Positions 43,308 to 52,108 of a stretch of 64,000 bases of DNA are shown piece after piece; the first letter of the stretch is position 1; each line of letters opens with the position of its first letter. Source of the DNA: Ruminococcus gauvreauii. Lineage in GTDB: Bacteria > Bacillota > Clostridia > Lachnospirales > Lachnospiraceae. A model generated the notes under the pieces. That model did no database searches. It saw nothing but the letters and a program-made list of their open reading frames with translations, and was not told the DNA's origin. A program made the position numbers and the translations under genes. The DNA lies in contig NZ_CP102290.1 in NCBI RefSeq assembly GCF_025151995.1, positions 1,302,001-1,366,000 on the forward strand, written 5' to 3'.

Positions 43308-44906
43308 TCACCGGTCCCACTTATCACAGAGGGAATTAATCTGCCCGGTGAACTTGGCAAGATCTTTATTTGCCCCGCCCTCATTATGGCGAATCACCGT
43401 CATCAGCCGCTGACCGGCAGCCACAAGCCGTTCATATACGGACGAAGGTTTCACTGCCTTCACCCTCTTCTTCTTCTCAACTCCCTGAGTCTCCAGCACG
43501 CAGGTGTTCGTCTTCAAGTCGTATACAGTCCCGCTGAACGGCGCCATGCTTGGAATCCCAAGCTCATCATGCAGCCTCTTCGCAAAGACATCACATACTA
43601 TATCATCACCGTGATTCACAAACATCATCTTCGGCACCTTTTTGTATGCCCCTGCCCATCTGAGCAGCCCGTTCACGTCGGCATGGCCGCTGATTCCCGG
43701 CAGCATGCGGATATCAGCCTGAACGATGATCTCTTCACCAAACAGTTTTACCGTATCCACACCTTCGAGCAGAATCCTTCCCAGCGTTCCAACCGCCTGA
43801 TAGCCGACAAACAGAATCGTGCACTCTTTCCTCCAGAGATTATGCTTCAGGTGATGCTTAATGCGCCCCGCATCGCACATCCCGCTCGCCGAGATAATGA
43901 CTTTTCGGTCTTCATCCGCATTGATCGCTCTCGACTCATTCGTACCGACAGACAGCCTGAGCCCCGGAAAGCTGATCGGGTTCACCCCCTCGTTCAGGAT
44001 AGCCCGGGCGATCTCATCATAACACTCCTCATGATGCTCCTGGAAAATATTCGTCGCCTCCACGGCAAGCGGACTGTCGACGTACACCTTAAAGTCTCCA
44101 TAGCCCTGAACCAGCTTCTGCTGTTTGATCTGTCTGAGAAAATACAGCATCTCCTGGGTTCTTCCCACCGCAAACGACGGAATCACGACGTTGCCGCCTC
44201 TATCAAAGGTCTGCTGTATCACATCCGCCAGCATTGTGGTATAATCCTCAACCTTCTCATGAACCCGGTCTCCGTACGTGGATTCGATCACAACGTAATC
44301 TGCCTGCTCGATATACTGCGGATTTTTAATGATCGGCTGTTCTTCGTTGCCGATATCCCCTGAGAAGACAATTTTTCTTTTCTCATCTTCCTCCGTCAGC
44401 CAGATTTCAATGCTGGAAGACCCCAGCAGATGTCCCGCATCCACGAAGCGTGCCTGAACACCATCCGTGATGTTCACAATCTCCTGGTAGTTGCAGCCAG
44501 CGATCAATTCTATCGCCCCCAGCGCATCCTCGAATGTATACGCGGGCACAAACTCCTCTTTTCCACTTCTGCGGCCTTTTCTGTTTCTCCATTCCGCCTC
44601 AAACATCTGAATGTGTGCACTGTCCTTCAGCATGATCTCACACAAATCCCTCGTCGCATTCGTGGCATAAATCGTGCCTCGGAACCCCTTTGAGTAAAGC
44701 AGCGGAAGGTTACCTGAATGGTCAATATGCGCATGCGTCAATAGAACAAATTCTATATCCGAAGGCGTCACCGGCAGCTCCTGATTCTCATAAACATCCG
44801 GTCCCTGCTGCATCCCGCAGTCCACCAGGAACCGGTGTCCGTTCGACTCGACCAGCGTACAGCTTCCGGTAACCTCATGGGTAGCTCCTAAAAAAGTAAC
44901 TTGCAT
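43308..44906 (-). CDS. MBL-fold beta-CASP ribonuclease
   Basis: A 532-residue metallo-beta-lactamase-fold protein with a beta-CASP insertion, related to CPSF73-type RNA-processing exonucleases. The zinc motif is LTHAHIDHSGNLP (about 58-70), with further metal ligands in DAGHLLGSSSIEI (about 160) and FSGDIGN (about 182). The beta-CASP and RMMBL parts include ISASGMCDAG (about 347) and GISGHADVNGL (about 405). ATG 44906 follows AGGGGG; a TTG six bases upstream is less likely. It probably acts in RNA maturation or decay. Confidence 0.94.
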   Translation of the reverse strand: MQVTFLGATHEVTGSCTLVESNGHRFLVDCGMQQGPDVYENQELPVTPSDIEFVLLTHAHIDHSGNLPLLYSKGFRGTIYATNATRDLCEIMLKDSAHIQMFEAEWRNRKGRRSGKEEFVPAYTFEDALGAIELIAGCNYQEIVNITDGVQARFVDAGHLLGSSSIEIWLTEEDEKRKIVFSGDIGNEEQPIIKNPQYIEQADYVVIESTYGDRVHEKVEDYTTMLADVIQQTFDRGGNVVIPSFAVGRTQEMLYFLRQIKQQKLVQGYGDFKVYVDSPLAVEATNIFQEHHEECYDEIARAILNEGVNPISFPGLRLSVGTNESRAINADEDRKVIISASGMCDAGRIKHHLKHNLWRKECTILFVGYQAVGTLGRILLEGVDTVKLFGEEIIVQADIRMLPGISGHADVNGLLRWAGAYKKVPKMMFVNHGDDIVCDVFAKRLHDELGIPSMAPFSGTVYDLKTNTCVLETQGVEKKKRVKAVKPSSVYERLVAAGQRLMTVIRHNEGGANKDLAKFTGQINSLCDKWDR

Positions 44907-45005
44907 AGACAAACCCCCTTAGCCGACCCCTTCTTCAAGTCCGGTCAGTATTATAATGTATGCTTTCATTATACCGCCTGTGCGGTGAAAACACAAACGG
45001 AAAAG

Positions 45006-45035
45006 CCCCCTGCACACGGGGCGGTGTACAGGGGG
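45006..45035 (-). terminator. Intrinsic terminator, minus strand
   Basis: 12-bp arms (45006-45017 with 45024-45035, one mismatch; core CCCCCTG / CAGGGGG), followed on the minus strand by CTTTTCC. It lies about 290 bases beyond the secreted-protein gene ending at 45327. It is the end of a long non-coding interval (44907-45326) with no ORF. Confidence 0.7.
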
Positions 45036-45222
45036 TGAACCTTACATTTAAATATGTTTTTTTTGAGATCCCTCCGATACATAACGCGCCATACCGGTAG
45101 CATCTCCAGGATTCCGATTCTCTATTCAGTTGTCTTTTATGGCAGAAAAACAGTACTGTCAGGGAACCCTGTGTTTCGATTATTTTTTTAGTTTCTAAAA
45201 ATAATAAGTTAACGAGTTACAT

Positions 45223-45297
45223 GGCATCCCCGCCCATCCCTTTATCTTTTGTAATGTAAGAATGATTTTAAGTTATATTGAAGATGGGTGGGATGCC
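45223..45297. repeat. Long-range inverted repeat downstream of a secreted-protein gene
   Basis: GGCATCCC-CG-CCCATC (45223-45238) pairs with GATGGG-T-GGGATGCC (45283-45297), 14 bp with a small internal loop, enclosing 44 AT-rich bases. It lies 30 bases after the stop of the gene ending at 45327, without a T-tract. An mRNA 3' stem is the simplest explanation. Confidence 0.6.
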
Positions 45298-45326
45298 GGA
45301 TTGCTAAGATTCAGCGAAATACAGGC

Positions 45327-45827
45327 TTAACCGATGTACTTTGAGCCAGTTACTGTTGAGGTAGTTTCTTTCACGCCTCCCTCTTTCGCCGCATGGATAC
45401 CTTTCAGGCGGTAGTAATATCCTGTGGGAACCGTCGTTGTAAACGATTTTTCGAACGAAGAAGCGTTTTCTTTGGTATAGCTCCATGACTTGTAACTCGT
45501 CCATGAACTTCCATTGGTCGACCTTTCCAGGTAGAGATCTAAATACAGCATGTCACATGTATGGAACGCTTTAACATCTCCATAGATACTTATGGAACCG
45601 CCGCCTTTATTTCCTAAACTAACTGAGCCTCTTGCCAGATGTGCTCCGCGCACCAGCACCTGGCTGGTCGCCGACACCTCCGTCTCCGTCTCCGATGTCG
45701 TATGATAGCTGGGTACTATGATCTCCTCCAGATCGCTATCGGCGTATACATTGACCATCAGACAGGAAACCGTCATAATACAGCTCAGTAAGGCGGCTGC
45801 AAATTTTTTCCATCTCTGCTTTCTCAT
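45327..45827 (-). CDS. Secreted protein of unknown function (DUF6147-like)
   Basis: A 166-residue extracellular protein. The signal peptide (about 1-29, ending VYA) precedes a Thr/Ser/Glu-rich linker and a beta-sandwich-like domain (about 60-160): RGAHLARGSVSLGNKG, then DMLYLDLYLERSTNGSSW and VPTGYYYRLKGIH. I tentatively associate it with DUF6147 proteins of Lachnospiraceae. AAGAAGGGA lies upstream of the ATG. It is monocistronic, next to the probable anti-sigma gene. Confidence 0.82.
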   Translation of the reverse strand: MRKQRWKKFAAALLSCIMTVSCLMVNVYADSDLEEIIVPSYHTTSETETEVSATSQVLVRGAHLARGSVSLGNKGGGSISIYGDVKAFHTCDMLYLDLYLERSTNGSSWTSYKSWSYTKENASSFEKSFTTTVPTGYYYRLKGIHAAKEGGVKETTSTVTGSKYIG

Positions 45828-45902
45828 CTTGTCCCTTCTTTCATTGTATATTTGCGCTCTTACATTACGGCAAGAATACGTAAGAAAGTTTGAAACATTA
45901 CA

Positions 45903-46682
45903 TCAGTAGCGCATGTTTTCCAACAATTTTTCCAGCACCTCCTCCTCTATTATTCCCTGAAGAATATAATGCGTATTCTTATACATCCACTGCGCACAGT
46001 ACGCCTTGTCGTCGTTGATTTCATTTTCAAGCATCCATAAATCCACTGTCAGATCCTCGCTTTCCAGTCTGATCGATTTTTTCAAAATGCCGTCGATACT
46101 GGTTCCCCTCGTAAAATCACCATTGTTGCCGAACATTTGCAGTGAGATTATATTATCTTCTCCATACTGATAAGAGATCGTAGCAGTCTCCGCCTCCGGA
46201 TGGACCTCATGGCTCAGGTACTCGAAGCCTTCCGGTATATAAAAGAACAGCGGAACATCAATCTCCAGCTCCTTTTCAATGTCTTCTTTTACCCTATAAT
46301 CTTTGTCTTCATTAAAAGCAGCATTGCTTTTATTGTTGAATTGAATGCTCACTTTCTTCCCAAAAAACTCCTCAACCTTATTCACCAGGAAGATTCGGTT
46401 ACCCTGGCTGGTCATAGAAAACCCAAAGATGCCCACCATGCATAAAACCAGCATTGCAGCCAATTGACCAATTTTTCTCGGCATTGACTTTTTCTTTGGT
46501 TTCGGATTCTCTTTCTGCTCAGTCTCGATCCCTTCCGTCAAAATAGCGGTGCGCAGTTTCTCTTTATCAACGGGATCTTCTTCCAGCTGAACTTCTTCAA
46601 TCTCATCCTCTATCTGTTTCGCTTCCTCCAGAAACGATCTCTCCATCTCATCAACTAATGATTTTTGTCTTTTTAACTTCAT
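45903..46682 (-). CDS. DUF4367-type membrane protein, probable anti-sigma factor
   Basis: A 259-residue single-pass protein. A Glu-rich cytoplasmic N-terminus (1-70) is followed by a transmembrane helix (about 74-92, LAAMLVLCMVGIFGFSM) and an extracellular DUF4367 domain (about 115-259; LFFYIPEGFEYLSHEV, ISLQMFGN). Such proteins are usually encoded right after an ECF-like sigma factor and sequester it. Here the sigma gene is 1.2 kb away, with murG in between. ATG 46682 is chosen; a TTG directly before it is closer to the AAGGAG site. Confidence 0.85.
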   Translation of the reverse strand: MKLKRQKSLVDEMERSFLEEAKQIEDEIEEVQLEEDPVDKEKLRTAILTEGIETEQKENPKPKKKSMPRKIGQLAAMLVLCMVGIFGFSMTSQGNRIFLVNKVEEFFGKKVSIQFNNKSNAAFNEDKDYRVKEDIEKELEIDVPLFFYIPEGFEYLSHEVHPEAETATISYQYGEDNIISLQMFGNNGDFTRGTSIDGILKKSIRLESEDLTVDLWMLENEINDDKAYCAQWMYKNTHYILQGIIEEEVLEKLLENMRY

Positions 46683-46801
46683 CAAACCCTAAACTCCTTC
46701 ACGATTATGGAATTCCTTGACTTTTCCATCCCTTCGGATAATAATAAATTAAGCGGTTAAAGCGGTAGACTTTGCCGTAATGAACATCAGGAGGTTATTC
46801 C

Positions 46802-47869
46802 ATGAAGCACATTGTACTCACCGGCGGCGGCACAGCCGGCCATGTCACACCCAATATTGCCATGCTGCCGCGCCTGCAGGAACGTGGTTACCAGATTTCC
46901 TACATCGGCTCTTATGACGGTATCGAGAAAAAACTAATAGAAGAACTGGGTATTCCGTATTACGGAATTTCTTCCGGTAAATTGAGAAGATATTTCGACC
47001 CAAAAAACTTTTCTGACCCATTTAAAGTACTCAAAGGCTACGGCGAAGCCAAAAAGCTTTTAAAAGATCTGAAACCAGACATTGTGTTTTCCAAAGGTGG
47101 TTTCGTGACAGTACCGGTTGTCATTGCAGCAAAGCATCGAAAAATACCTGCCATCATACATGAATCTGATATGACACCAGGTCTCGCCAATAAGCTGTGT
47201 ATTCCTTCAGCAGTAAAAGTCTGCTGCAACTTTCCGGAGACCGTCTCTCAGCTCCCGCCAGATAAGGCAGTGCTGACAGGAACCCCTATTCGTCAGGAAC
47301 TGCTGAGCGGAAACCGAATCGCTGCACTTGAATTTACGGGACTCTCACCGGGCAAGCCGGTCGTCATGATCATCGGCGGCAGTCTCGGAGCAGCAGCTGT
47401 CAACGATGCCGTCCGCCGGATCTTACCGCAGCTTTTAGAAAGCTTTCAGGTGATTCACCTCTGCGGTAAAGATAAACTGGATGAGTCCCTTCAGAATATC
47501 TCAGGTTATGTACAATACGAGTACATTAAAAAAGAATTAGCCGATTTATTCGCTCTTGCAGATATCGTGATATCGCGCGCCGGAGCCAATGCAATCTGTG
47601 AAATTAATTCTCTTAAAAAACCAAATCTTTTGATTCCTCTCTCTGCCAAAGCCAGCCGCGGAGACCAGATTTTAAACGCCCGCTCCTTCGAACGGCTTGG
47701 CTACAGTATGGTTCTGGAGGAAGAACAGATTACGGATAATACGCTTTACAACGCAATCACCGAACTTTACCATAATCGTCAGTCCTATATCGAGGCAATG
47801 TCAAAAAATCAGGAAATGGATTCTATTGAAAAAATCCTGCAGCTGATAGAAGAATGCCGAATCAAATAA
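46802..47869 (+). CDS. murG: UDP-N-acetylglucosamine transferase MurG
   Basis: A 355-residue membrane-associated glycosyltransferase that adds GlcNAc to lipid I to make lipid II for peptidoglycan. The N-terminal lobe has GGGTAGHVTPNIAML (residues 7-21) and HESDMTPGLANKL. The C-terminal lobe has MIIGGSLGAAAVND (about 182-195), the GT28 loop SRAGANAICEI (about 258-268) and LLIPLSAKASRGDQ. Length is normal. CAGGAGG precedes the ATG. It lies alone on the plus strand, outside any division-wall cluster, between the two halves of a sigma/anti-sigma module. Confidence 0.96.
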   Translation: MKHIVLTGGGTAGHVTPNIAMLPRLQERGYQISYIGSYDGIEKKLIEELGIPYYGISSGKLRRYFDPKNFSDPFKVLKGYGEAKKLLKDLKPDIVFSKGGFVTVPVVIAAKHRKIPAIIHESDMTPGLANKLCIPSAVKVCCNFPETVSQLPPDKAVLTGTPIRQELLSGNRIAALEFTGLSPGKPVVMIIGGSLGAAAVNDAVRRILPQLLESFQVIHLCGKDKLDESLQNISGYVQYEYIKKELADLFALADIVISRAGANAICEINSLKKPNLLIPLSAKASRGDQILNARSFERLGYSMVLEEEQITDNTLYNAITELYHNRQSYIEAMSKNQEMDSIEKILQLIEECRIK

Positions 47870-47885
47870 GGCGATCACGGCGATA

Positions 47886-48389
47886 TCAACTTTTATACTC
47901 TTCCAGAAATGTTTCCCGCATCCAAACTTTAGCGCGGTGAAGCTTAATTCTCAGATTGGACAGGCTGATACCTAAATCTTCTGCAACTGATTTCTGGCTT
48001 TCACCTTCAACGGTAACCCGAAAGAAGATTTCGTACCACTGCCTGTCCCTTTTCTTTAACGCTTCAAGAATTGAACTCTGGAATTCTTTCCTTACATAAT
48101 CATTTTCAATATTTTCTCCTGTGCCCCGTTCAAGCGTGATGCCGTCCTCACAGAACTCCCGGCCGTAATACTTCTTCCTCTGCAAATCAATTGCTTTTCT
48201 CTTTGCAGTAACCAGCAGCCACGGTTTGATATATTCTTCATCCAGTATATCACGCTTAAGATACAGTAACACAAACACTTCCTGACAAATATCCTGTGCA
48301 TAGTGATAATCGCGCAGAACATTATAAGCGACCTTCATCACCATGAGATAGTACTGATCATAAATTTCGTTGAATCGTGACAAATTCAT
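47886..48389 (-). CDS. RNA polymerase sigma factor, ECF-like
   Basis: A 167-residue sigma-70 family factor. Region 2 is about 3-70 (NEIYDQYYLMVMKVAYNVL, AQDICQEVFVLLYL, PWLLVTAKRKAIDLQR). Region 4 is about 110-160 (VEGESQKSVAEDLGISLSNLRIKLHRAKVWM). The ATG at 48389 follows GGGGG at proper spacing; a second ATG six bases upstream lies within that site. It starts 17 bases after the HIT gene stop. The DUF4367 protein at 45903 is its probable anti-sigma partner. Confidence 0.93.
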   Translation of the reverse strand: MNLSRFNEIYDQYYLMVMKVAYNVLRDYHYAQDICQEVFVLLYLKRDILDEEYIKPWLLVTAKRKAIDLQRKKYYGREFCEDGITLERGTGENIENDYVRKEFQSSILEALKKRDRQWYEIFFRVTVEGESQKSVAEDLGISLSNLRIKLHRAKVWMRETFLEEYKS

Positions 48390-48406
48390 TGCCATCCCCC
48401 TCTAGA

Positions 48407-48820
48407 TCATCTTATCCCTTTTTTTATTTTGCTTAAAATTTCTTCCCTGTCCGCCTCTGTTAGCTCTCCCATCTTCCAGCCAAGCCTCACTTCATCATTA
48501 TCATAACGCGGGATTAAATGTATATGAAAGTGAAATACTGTCTGGCCAGCTGCCTGACCGTTGTTCTGAACCAGATTAAACCCGGTGCACTCGAGGGCGT
48601 CCGTCATAACTGATGCCATCTTTTTCGCAAGGACCATTGCTGAGCCAGCCAGTTCTTCCGGAATCTCATAAATATTTGCATAATGCTCTTTCGGTAGTAT
48701 CAGCGCATGTCCTCTGCTGGCTGGTCCAAGATCCAGAATTACCCGGAACTGGTCATCCTCATACAACGTTGCCGATGGAATATCTCCATTCGCAATTTTA
48801 CAAAAAATACAATCTGCCAT
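48407..48820 (-). CDS. HIT family nucleotide-binding protein
   Basis: A 137-residue histidine-triad protein of the HinT type, likely hydrolysing nucleoside phosphoramidates. CIFCKIANGDIPS (residues 4-16) forms the N-terminal zinc and core region, ILPKEHYANIYE lies in the middle, and the catalytic triad HFHIHLIPR is near 97-105. AGGAGGG precedes ATG 48820. The sigma-factor gene follows on the same strand, 17 bases downstream. Confidence 0.96.
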   Translation of the reverse strand: MADCIFCKIANGDIPSATLYEDDQFRVILDLGPASRGHALILPKEHYANIYEIPEELAGSAMVLAKKMASVMTDALECTGFNLVQNNGQAAGQTVFHFHIHLIPRYDNDEVRLGWKMGELTEADREEILSKIKKGIR

Positions 48821-48959
48821 CAATAGCACCCTCCTAAAATTCTAATAAAAGAAACATGTTCTTTTCTCTATTGTGTCGCATTTTGGGGAAATTTGCAACA
48901 TAATATTGTTTGCTATTTAAAAAATCTAGTGATAAACTACCATAAAAGAGGTGAAAATC

Positions 48960-49697
48960 ATGTTATCTAAAGAAGAACAAGCAAAAATCGGGCAATTATG
49001 CCAGGAAAGCTCCCAGGCCATGGAGGTCTGCAGTCTCATGAACAAACAAAATCAGCTGCAGCTTTCCATGGTCAGCCACGAAATACGAAACCCGGTCACT
49101 TTGATCAACAGTTTTCTGCAGCTTCTGGGCTCTTCCCATCCGGAAATAACCTCCTACCATTACTGGACTGAGATTACGGAAAATATGCGTTTTCTGCGGG
49201 AACTGCTGGAAAATCTGTCCGCATACAACAATGCGCAAAAGCTCAGCCGTGAGGAAGTCAGCATCCTCTCCATTCTGAAAACAGTGATCGCGGATACGGA
49301 ACCGACGCTCTCCGAGAAAAACATTACCATCCAGTTAAAAAAAGACGGCGCTGTCCCGCCCTTTCTCATGGACCGTCATCGTCTCAGACAGGTGTTCCTG
49401 AACCTCATCCGAAACTCTTCGGAGGCGATCGGAGAATCTGGCGGCAGGATAACCATCCATCTGACTGCCGACCTGGATCAGGTCACTGTACGAATTCAGG
49501 ACAGCGGACCCGGCATCCCTGAAGAATTTTTAGATTCACTGTTTGATTTCTTCGTCACGCACAAGAAAAATGGCACCGGACTCGGACTTGCGATCTCCAA
49601 AAATATCGTTGAAGCCCACGGCGGTACCATAGAAGCGTCTGCAGCCGAAGAAGGCGGAGCCGTATTCACGATTTGTCTTCCGATTACTTATGTGTAG
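48960..49697 (+). CDS. Soluble sensor histidine kinase
   Basis: A 245-residue cytoplasmic kinase with no transmembrane segment and only about 35 residues before the HisKA box MVSHEIRNPVTLINSFLQLL (about 35-54). The ATPase domain has NLIRNSSEAIGE, DSGPGIPEEFLDSLFDFF and GTGLGLAISKNIVEAHGG. Minimal kinases of this kind act in phosphorelays, including sporulation initiation, but no partner regulator is adjacent. AAGAGGTG precedes ATG 48960. The last 14 bases overlap the end of the convergent rhomboid gene. Confidence 0.93.
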   Translation: MLSKEEQAKIGQLCQESSQAMEVCSLMNKQNQLQLSMVSHEIRNPVTLINSFLQLLGSSHPEITSYHYWTEITENMRFLRELLENLSAYNNAQKLSREEVSILSILKTVIADTEPTLSEKNITIQLKKDGAVPPFLMDRHRLRQVFLNLIRNSSEAIGESGGRITIHLTADLDQVTVRIQDSGPGIPEEFLDSLFDFFVTHKKNGTGLGLAISKNIVEAHGGTIEASAAEEGGAVFTICLPITYV

Positions 49698-50364
49698 CAC
49701 GCTTTCGATAAACCAGAATACATATGATCATTCCGCACACCAAACCTCCGATGTGGGCAGCATTGTCCACACCTCCGGAGGCAAAGCCAAAGTAGATGGA
49801 CAGTGCCACCATCAGCATCAACCTCTGCAGTGAAATGTCTTCCAGTCTTCCTTTATTGCGTATTACAATATACAGCATTCCGCCGATGACCGCAAACACT
49901 GCCCCGGAGGCTCCTGCTGAAACCACTGCCTGCCCCGTTTCCACGTTAAAGATATACGAGGCGACGCTGCCGCCGAGTCCTCCGATCAGGTAAACCGCCA
50001 GGTAGCGGAGTTTACCGACATAGCGCTCCAGGTAATCGCCTATGAATATAAGCAGCAGCATATTATTAAACAAATGCTCAAATCCGAAGTGAAGGAACAT
50101 GCAGGTAAACAGCCGGTAAAACTGTCCGTCACTGATCAGCGGCGTGTATGCGGCTCCCCATGTGATCATGTGGGACGTATCTTCACTGCTCCCGGTCAGC
50201 TCCACCAGCAGAAATACCAGGATATTGGCAGCCGCCATCATTATGTTTGCCCAGTTTTTCGGCCGTTTCCTCATCCGGTCGATGGCATCCTCATTCATCT
50301 GATACTGCACTTCTGACAATTCTTTCTCCGCCTTTACTCTATATTGTCCATCATTATAGTTCAT
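49684..50364 (-). CDS. Rhomboid family intramembrane serine protease
   Basis: A 226-residue membrane protease. A soluble N-terminus (1-38) precedes six or seven transmembrane segments. The catalytic dyad is S153 in SAGASGAVFAVIG and H204 in AAHIGGLVCG; the oxyanion-site segment is HFGFEHLFNNML (about 92-103). It cleaves membrane-spanning helices of unknown substrates. Its start overlaps the FHA gene stop (ATGA), making it the final cistron of the Tad pilus operon. Candidate substrates are the single-pass Tad proteins encoded upstream. Confidence 0.94.
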   Translation of the reverse strand: MNYNDGQYRVKAEKELSEVQYQMNEDAIDRMRKRPKNWANIMMAAANILVFLLVELTGSSEDTSHMITWGAAYTPLISDGQFYRLFTCMFLHFGFEHLFNNMLLLIFIGDYLERYVGKLRYLAVYLIGGLGGSVASYIFNVETGQAVVSAGASGAVFAVIGGMLYIVIRNKGRLEDISLQRLMLMVALSIYFGFASGGVDNAAHIGGLVCGMIICILVYRKRATHK

Positions 50365-51668
50365 TCTTCCCAAAACTGCAAGCGGTAAGTCAGGTTTGCA
50401 AAGGTGATCAGATCTCCGTCCTGAACCTCACACCCCTGTTCCCCCACAACAGCCTCATGGTTTACATATGTACCGTTTTTGGAATTCATATCGTATACCT
50501 TACAGTTCCCATTGCGGACAATTTTTGCATGCAGGCGGCTGACTGCCGGGTAATTGAGAACGGCATCCACGGCACCTTCCAACTTTCCGATAACCGTGAT
50601 TCCCTCCTCCAGTATGATCTCCTGACCGTCAGCCGGCGATTCCGGAAGAAGCCTGGCATCTCCTTGTAATTTCTCCGGATATAACAGACATGTCTGATTC
50701 TCTTCACTGATAAGGTGCTCCCTGGGTTCTTCCCCGGCGAACTCATGGTCCGGCTCCGGTTCCCCTGTATGAAAAGAACTCTCCGGCTCGTCACTGAAGG
50801 GTCCTTCGCTTTTATCCTTTTTCTTTCGAAGTTTATCTGCGATCATCCCCGCCGTCAGGGCAATCACGAATCCCCCTCCTGTTATCGCTGCCATCTGCCA
50901 GGAAAAATACCTGTTTTTGATCAGATAGATATATACAAAAACAAGAAATCCCCCGCCGACAGCCTTCATTGCCGTCTGCACACGCCGGGATACCCGAATC
51001 TCCTCCTCCGGTTTCGTCATCTCTTCCAGCAGCTTTTGTCTCTGGATTCGCTCCTGTTCCAACAGCTCTTCATCCGCTGCCGAAGTCTGTGTGTATTCGT
51101 GCTGACTTTCTTCTTCCTGCATATCCGCGTGGCTGTGATGCATCTCTTTACGTATATCTTCAGCACAGATCTGACCTTCCAGAGCCTTTCTATAGAATTG
51201 ATAACCCAGGACCACTGCTTCCTGGTCACAGTGATCAATCTTAGGGAGCAGGTATTCGGTAAACCCCTTCATGTTTTCATTTTCCCCGTTCAAGCTGCCG
51301 GGCCAGTAACAAAATCCCACTTCCTCCGCAGCATTCATAAACACATAATCCGGGAGCAGCAAAAGACCTGACGGGCTGATCAGATAGGATTCCATTTCCT
51401 CCATTACTTCCAGCAGGGCATTAATGATTAACGTCAAGTCCTTTTTTCTCAATTTTTTTGATTCGTATAAGGAACTTAATGACTGTCTTGATGTGATGTC
51501 ATAATAAAACATAAGTTCATTATCAATGTGATGGACTTTGCACTTCAATATCCCGGGAATCAGACCGCTCAGCAGCATACGTACCGGATATGACTCGCAA
51601 TCCGGCATCTGATCCTCCGTCAGAATCAGAAAACTGTGATGATAATCTCTTTTGTAGGTAACCTTCAT
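50361..51668 (-). CDS. FHA domain protein with DUF6382-like N-terminus
   Basis: A 435-residue protein. The N-terminal domain (about 1-180), typical of Tad-associated Firmicute proteins (DUF6382-like), is followed by an acidic segment, two short hydrophobic segments (about 235-275) and an acidic linker. A C-terminal FHA domain (about 345-430) shows VSRLHAKIVRNG and MNSKNGTYVN, the phosphothreonine-binding pattern. ATG 51668 follows GGGGGAG; a GTG at 51674 overlaps the upstream stop. Likely regulates pilus assembly through phosphopeptide binding; no Ser/Thr kinase gene is in the window. Confidence 0.9.
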   Translation of the reverse strand: MKVTYKRDYHHSFLILTEDQMPDCESYPVRMLLSGLIPGILKCKVHHIDNELMFYYDITSRQSLSSLYESKKLRKKDLTLIINALLEVMEEMESYLISPSGLLLLPDYVFMNAAEEVGFCYWPGSLNGENENMKGFTEYLLPKIDHCDQEAVVLGYQFYRKALEGQICAEDIRKEMHHSHADMQEEESQHEYTQTSAADEELLEQERIQRQKLLEEMTKPEEEIRVSRRVQTAMKAVGGGFLVFVYIYLIKNRYFSWQMAAITGGGFVIALTAGMIADKLRKKKDKSEGPFSDEPESSFHTGEPEPDHEFAGEEPREHLISEENQTCLLYPEKLQGDARLLPESPADGQEIILEEGITVIGKLEGAVDAVLNYPAVSRLHAKIVRNGNCKVYDMNSKNGTYVNHEAVVGEQGCEVQDGDLITFANLTYRLQFWEE

Positions 51669-51670
51669 CC

Positions 51671-52108
51671 TCACTCCCCCATCAGCGCGGAGAGCCCCTG
51701 TATTTTTCGGATAAAGGCCACAGGTCTGACAATCTGCACCGTCTCCTGAACTTTAAACCTCCATCCTCCTCCTCCCAGGGTCCTTCCGGAAGCCGCTTCT
51801 GCTGCTGCCGTGACCTTATCATTCTGCACCCATGTGTCCACAGACAGATTCCAAATCGGAAAACCCTGTTTCTGTGACCGCTCTTTCATTTTTTCTGAAA
51901 GGAGCCTTTCCGCATTCTTCTCTTTCCTGACGCCTTCCGAAGCCGCAGTCAATACAGTTTCCGCCGCTGCTGCCGTATACCATGCCCGGTTATGAACGCA
52001 AAATGCCAGCAGCATCGATAAAAAAATGACCATCAGGACAAGCGGTACGATAAATGATGCTTCTACCGTCATACTTCCCCGATTGATCTGTTTTCTCATA
52101 TCCTCCAT
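51671..52108 (-). CDS. TadE-like pseudopilin
   Basis: A 145-residue single-pass protein. The N-terminus MEDMRKQINRG is followed by the pilin-like cleavage and membrane segment SMTVEASFIVPLVLMVIF, with glutamate at +5 after the glycine, as in prepilins. A beta-rich extracellular C-terminal domain follows. The ATG at 52108 overlaps the stop of the prepilin peptidase gene (TAATG), with GGAAGG upstream. It is a minor pilin or pilus-assembly protein of the Tad system. Confidence 0.88.
   Translation of the reverse strand: MEDMRKQINRGSMTVEASFIVPLVLMVIFLSMLLAFCVHNRAWYTAAAAETVLTAASEGVRKEKNAERLLSEKMKERSQKQGFPIWNLSVDTWVQNDKVTAAAEAASGRTLGGGGWRFKVQETVQIVRPVAFIRKIQGLSALMGE

Noticed and set aside
43386..44363. 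Plus-strand open frame of 325 codons
   Set aside because: It is antisense to the beta-CASP nuclease gene, whose motifs are intact, and has no ribosome site or recognisable domain.
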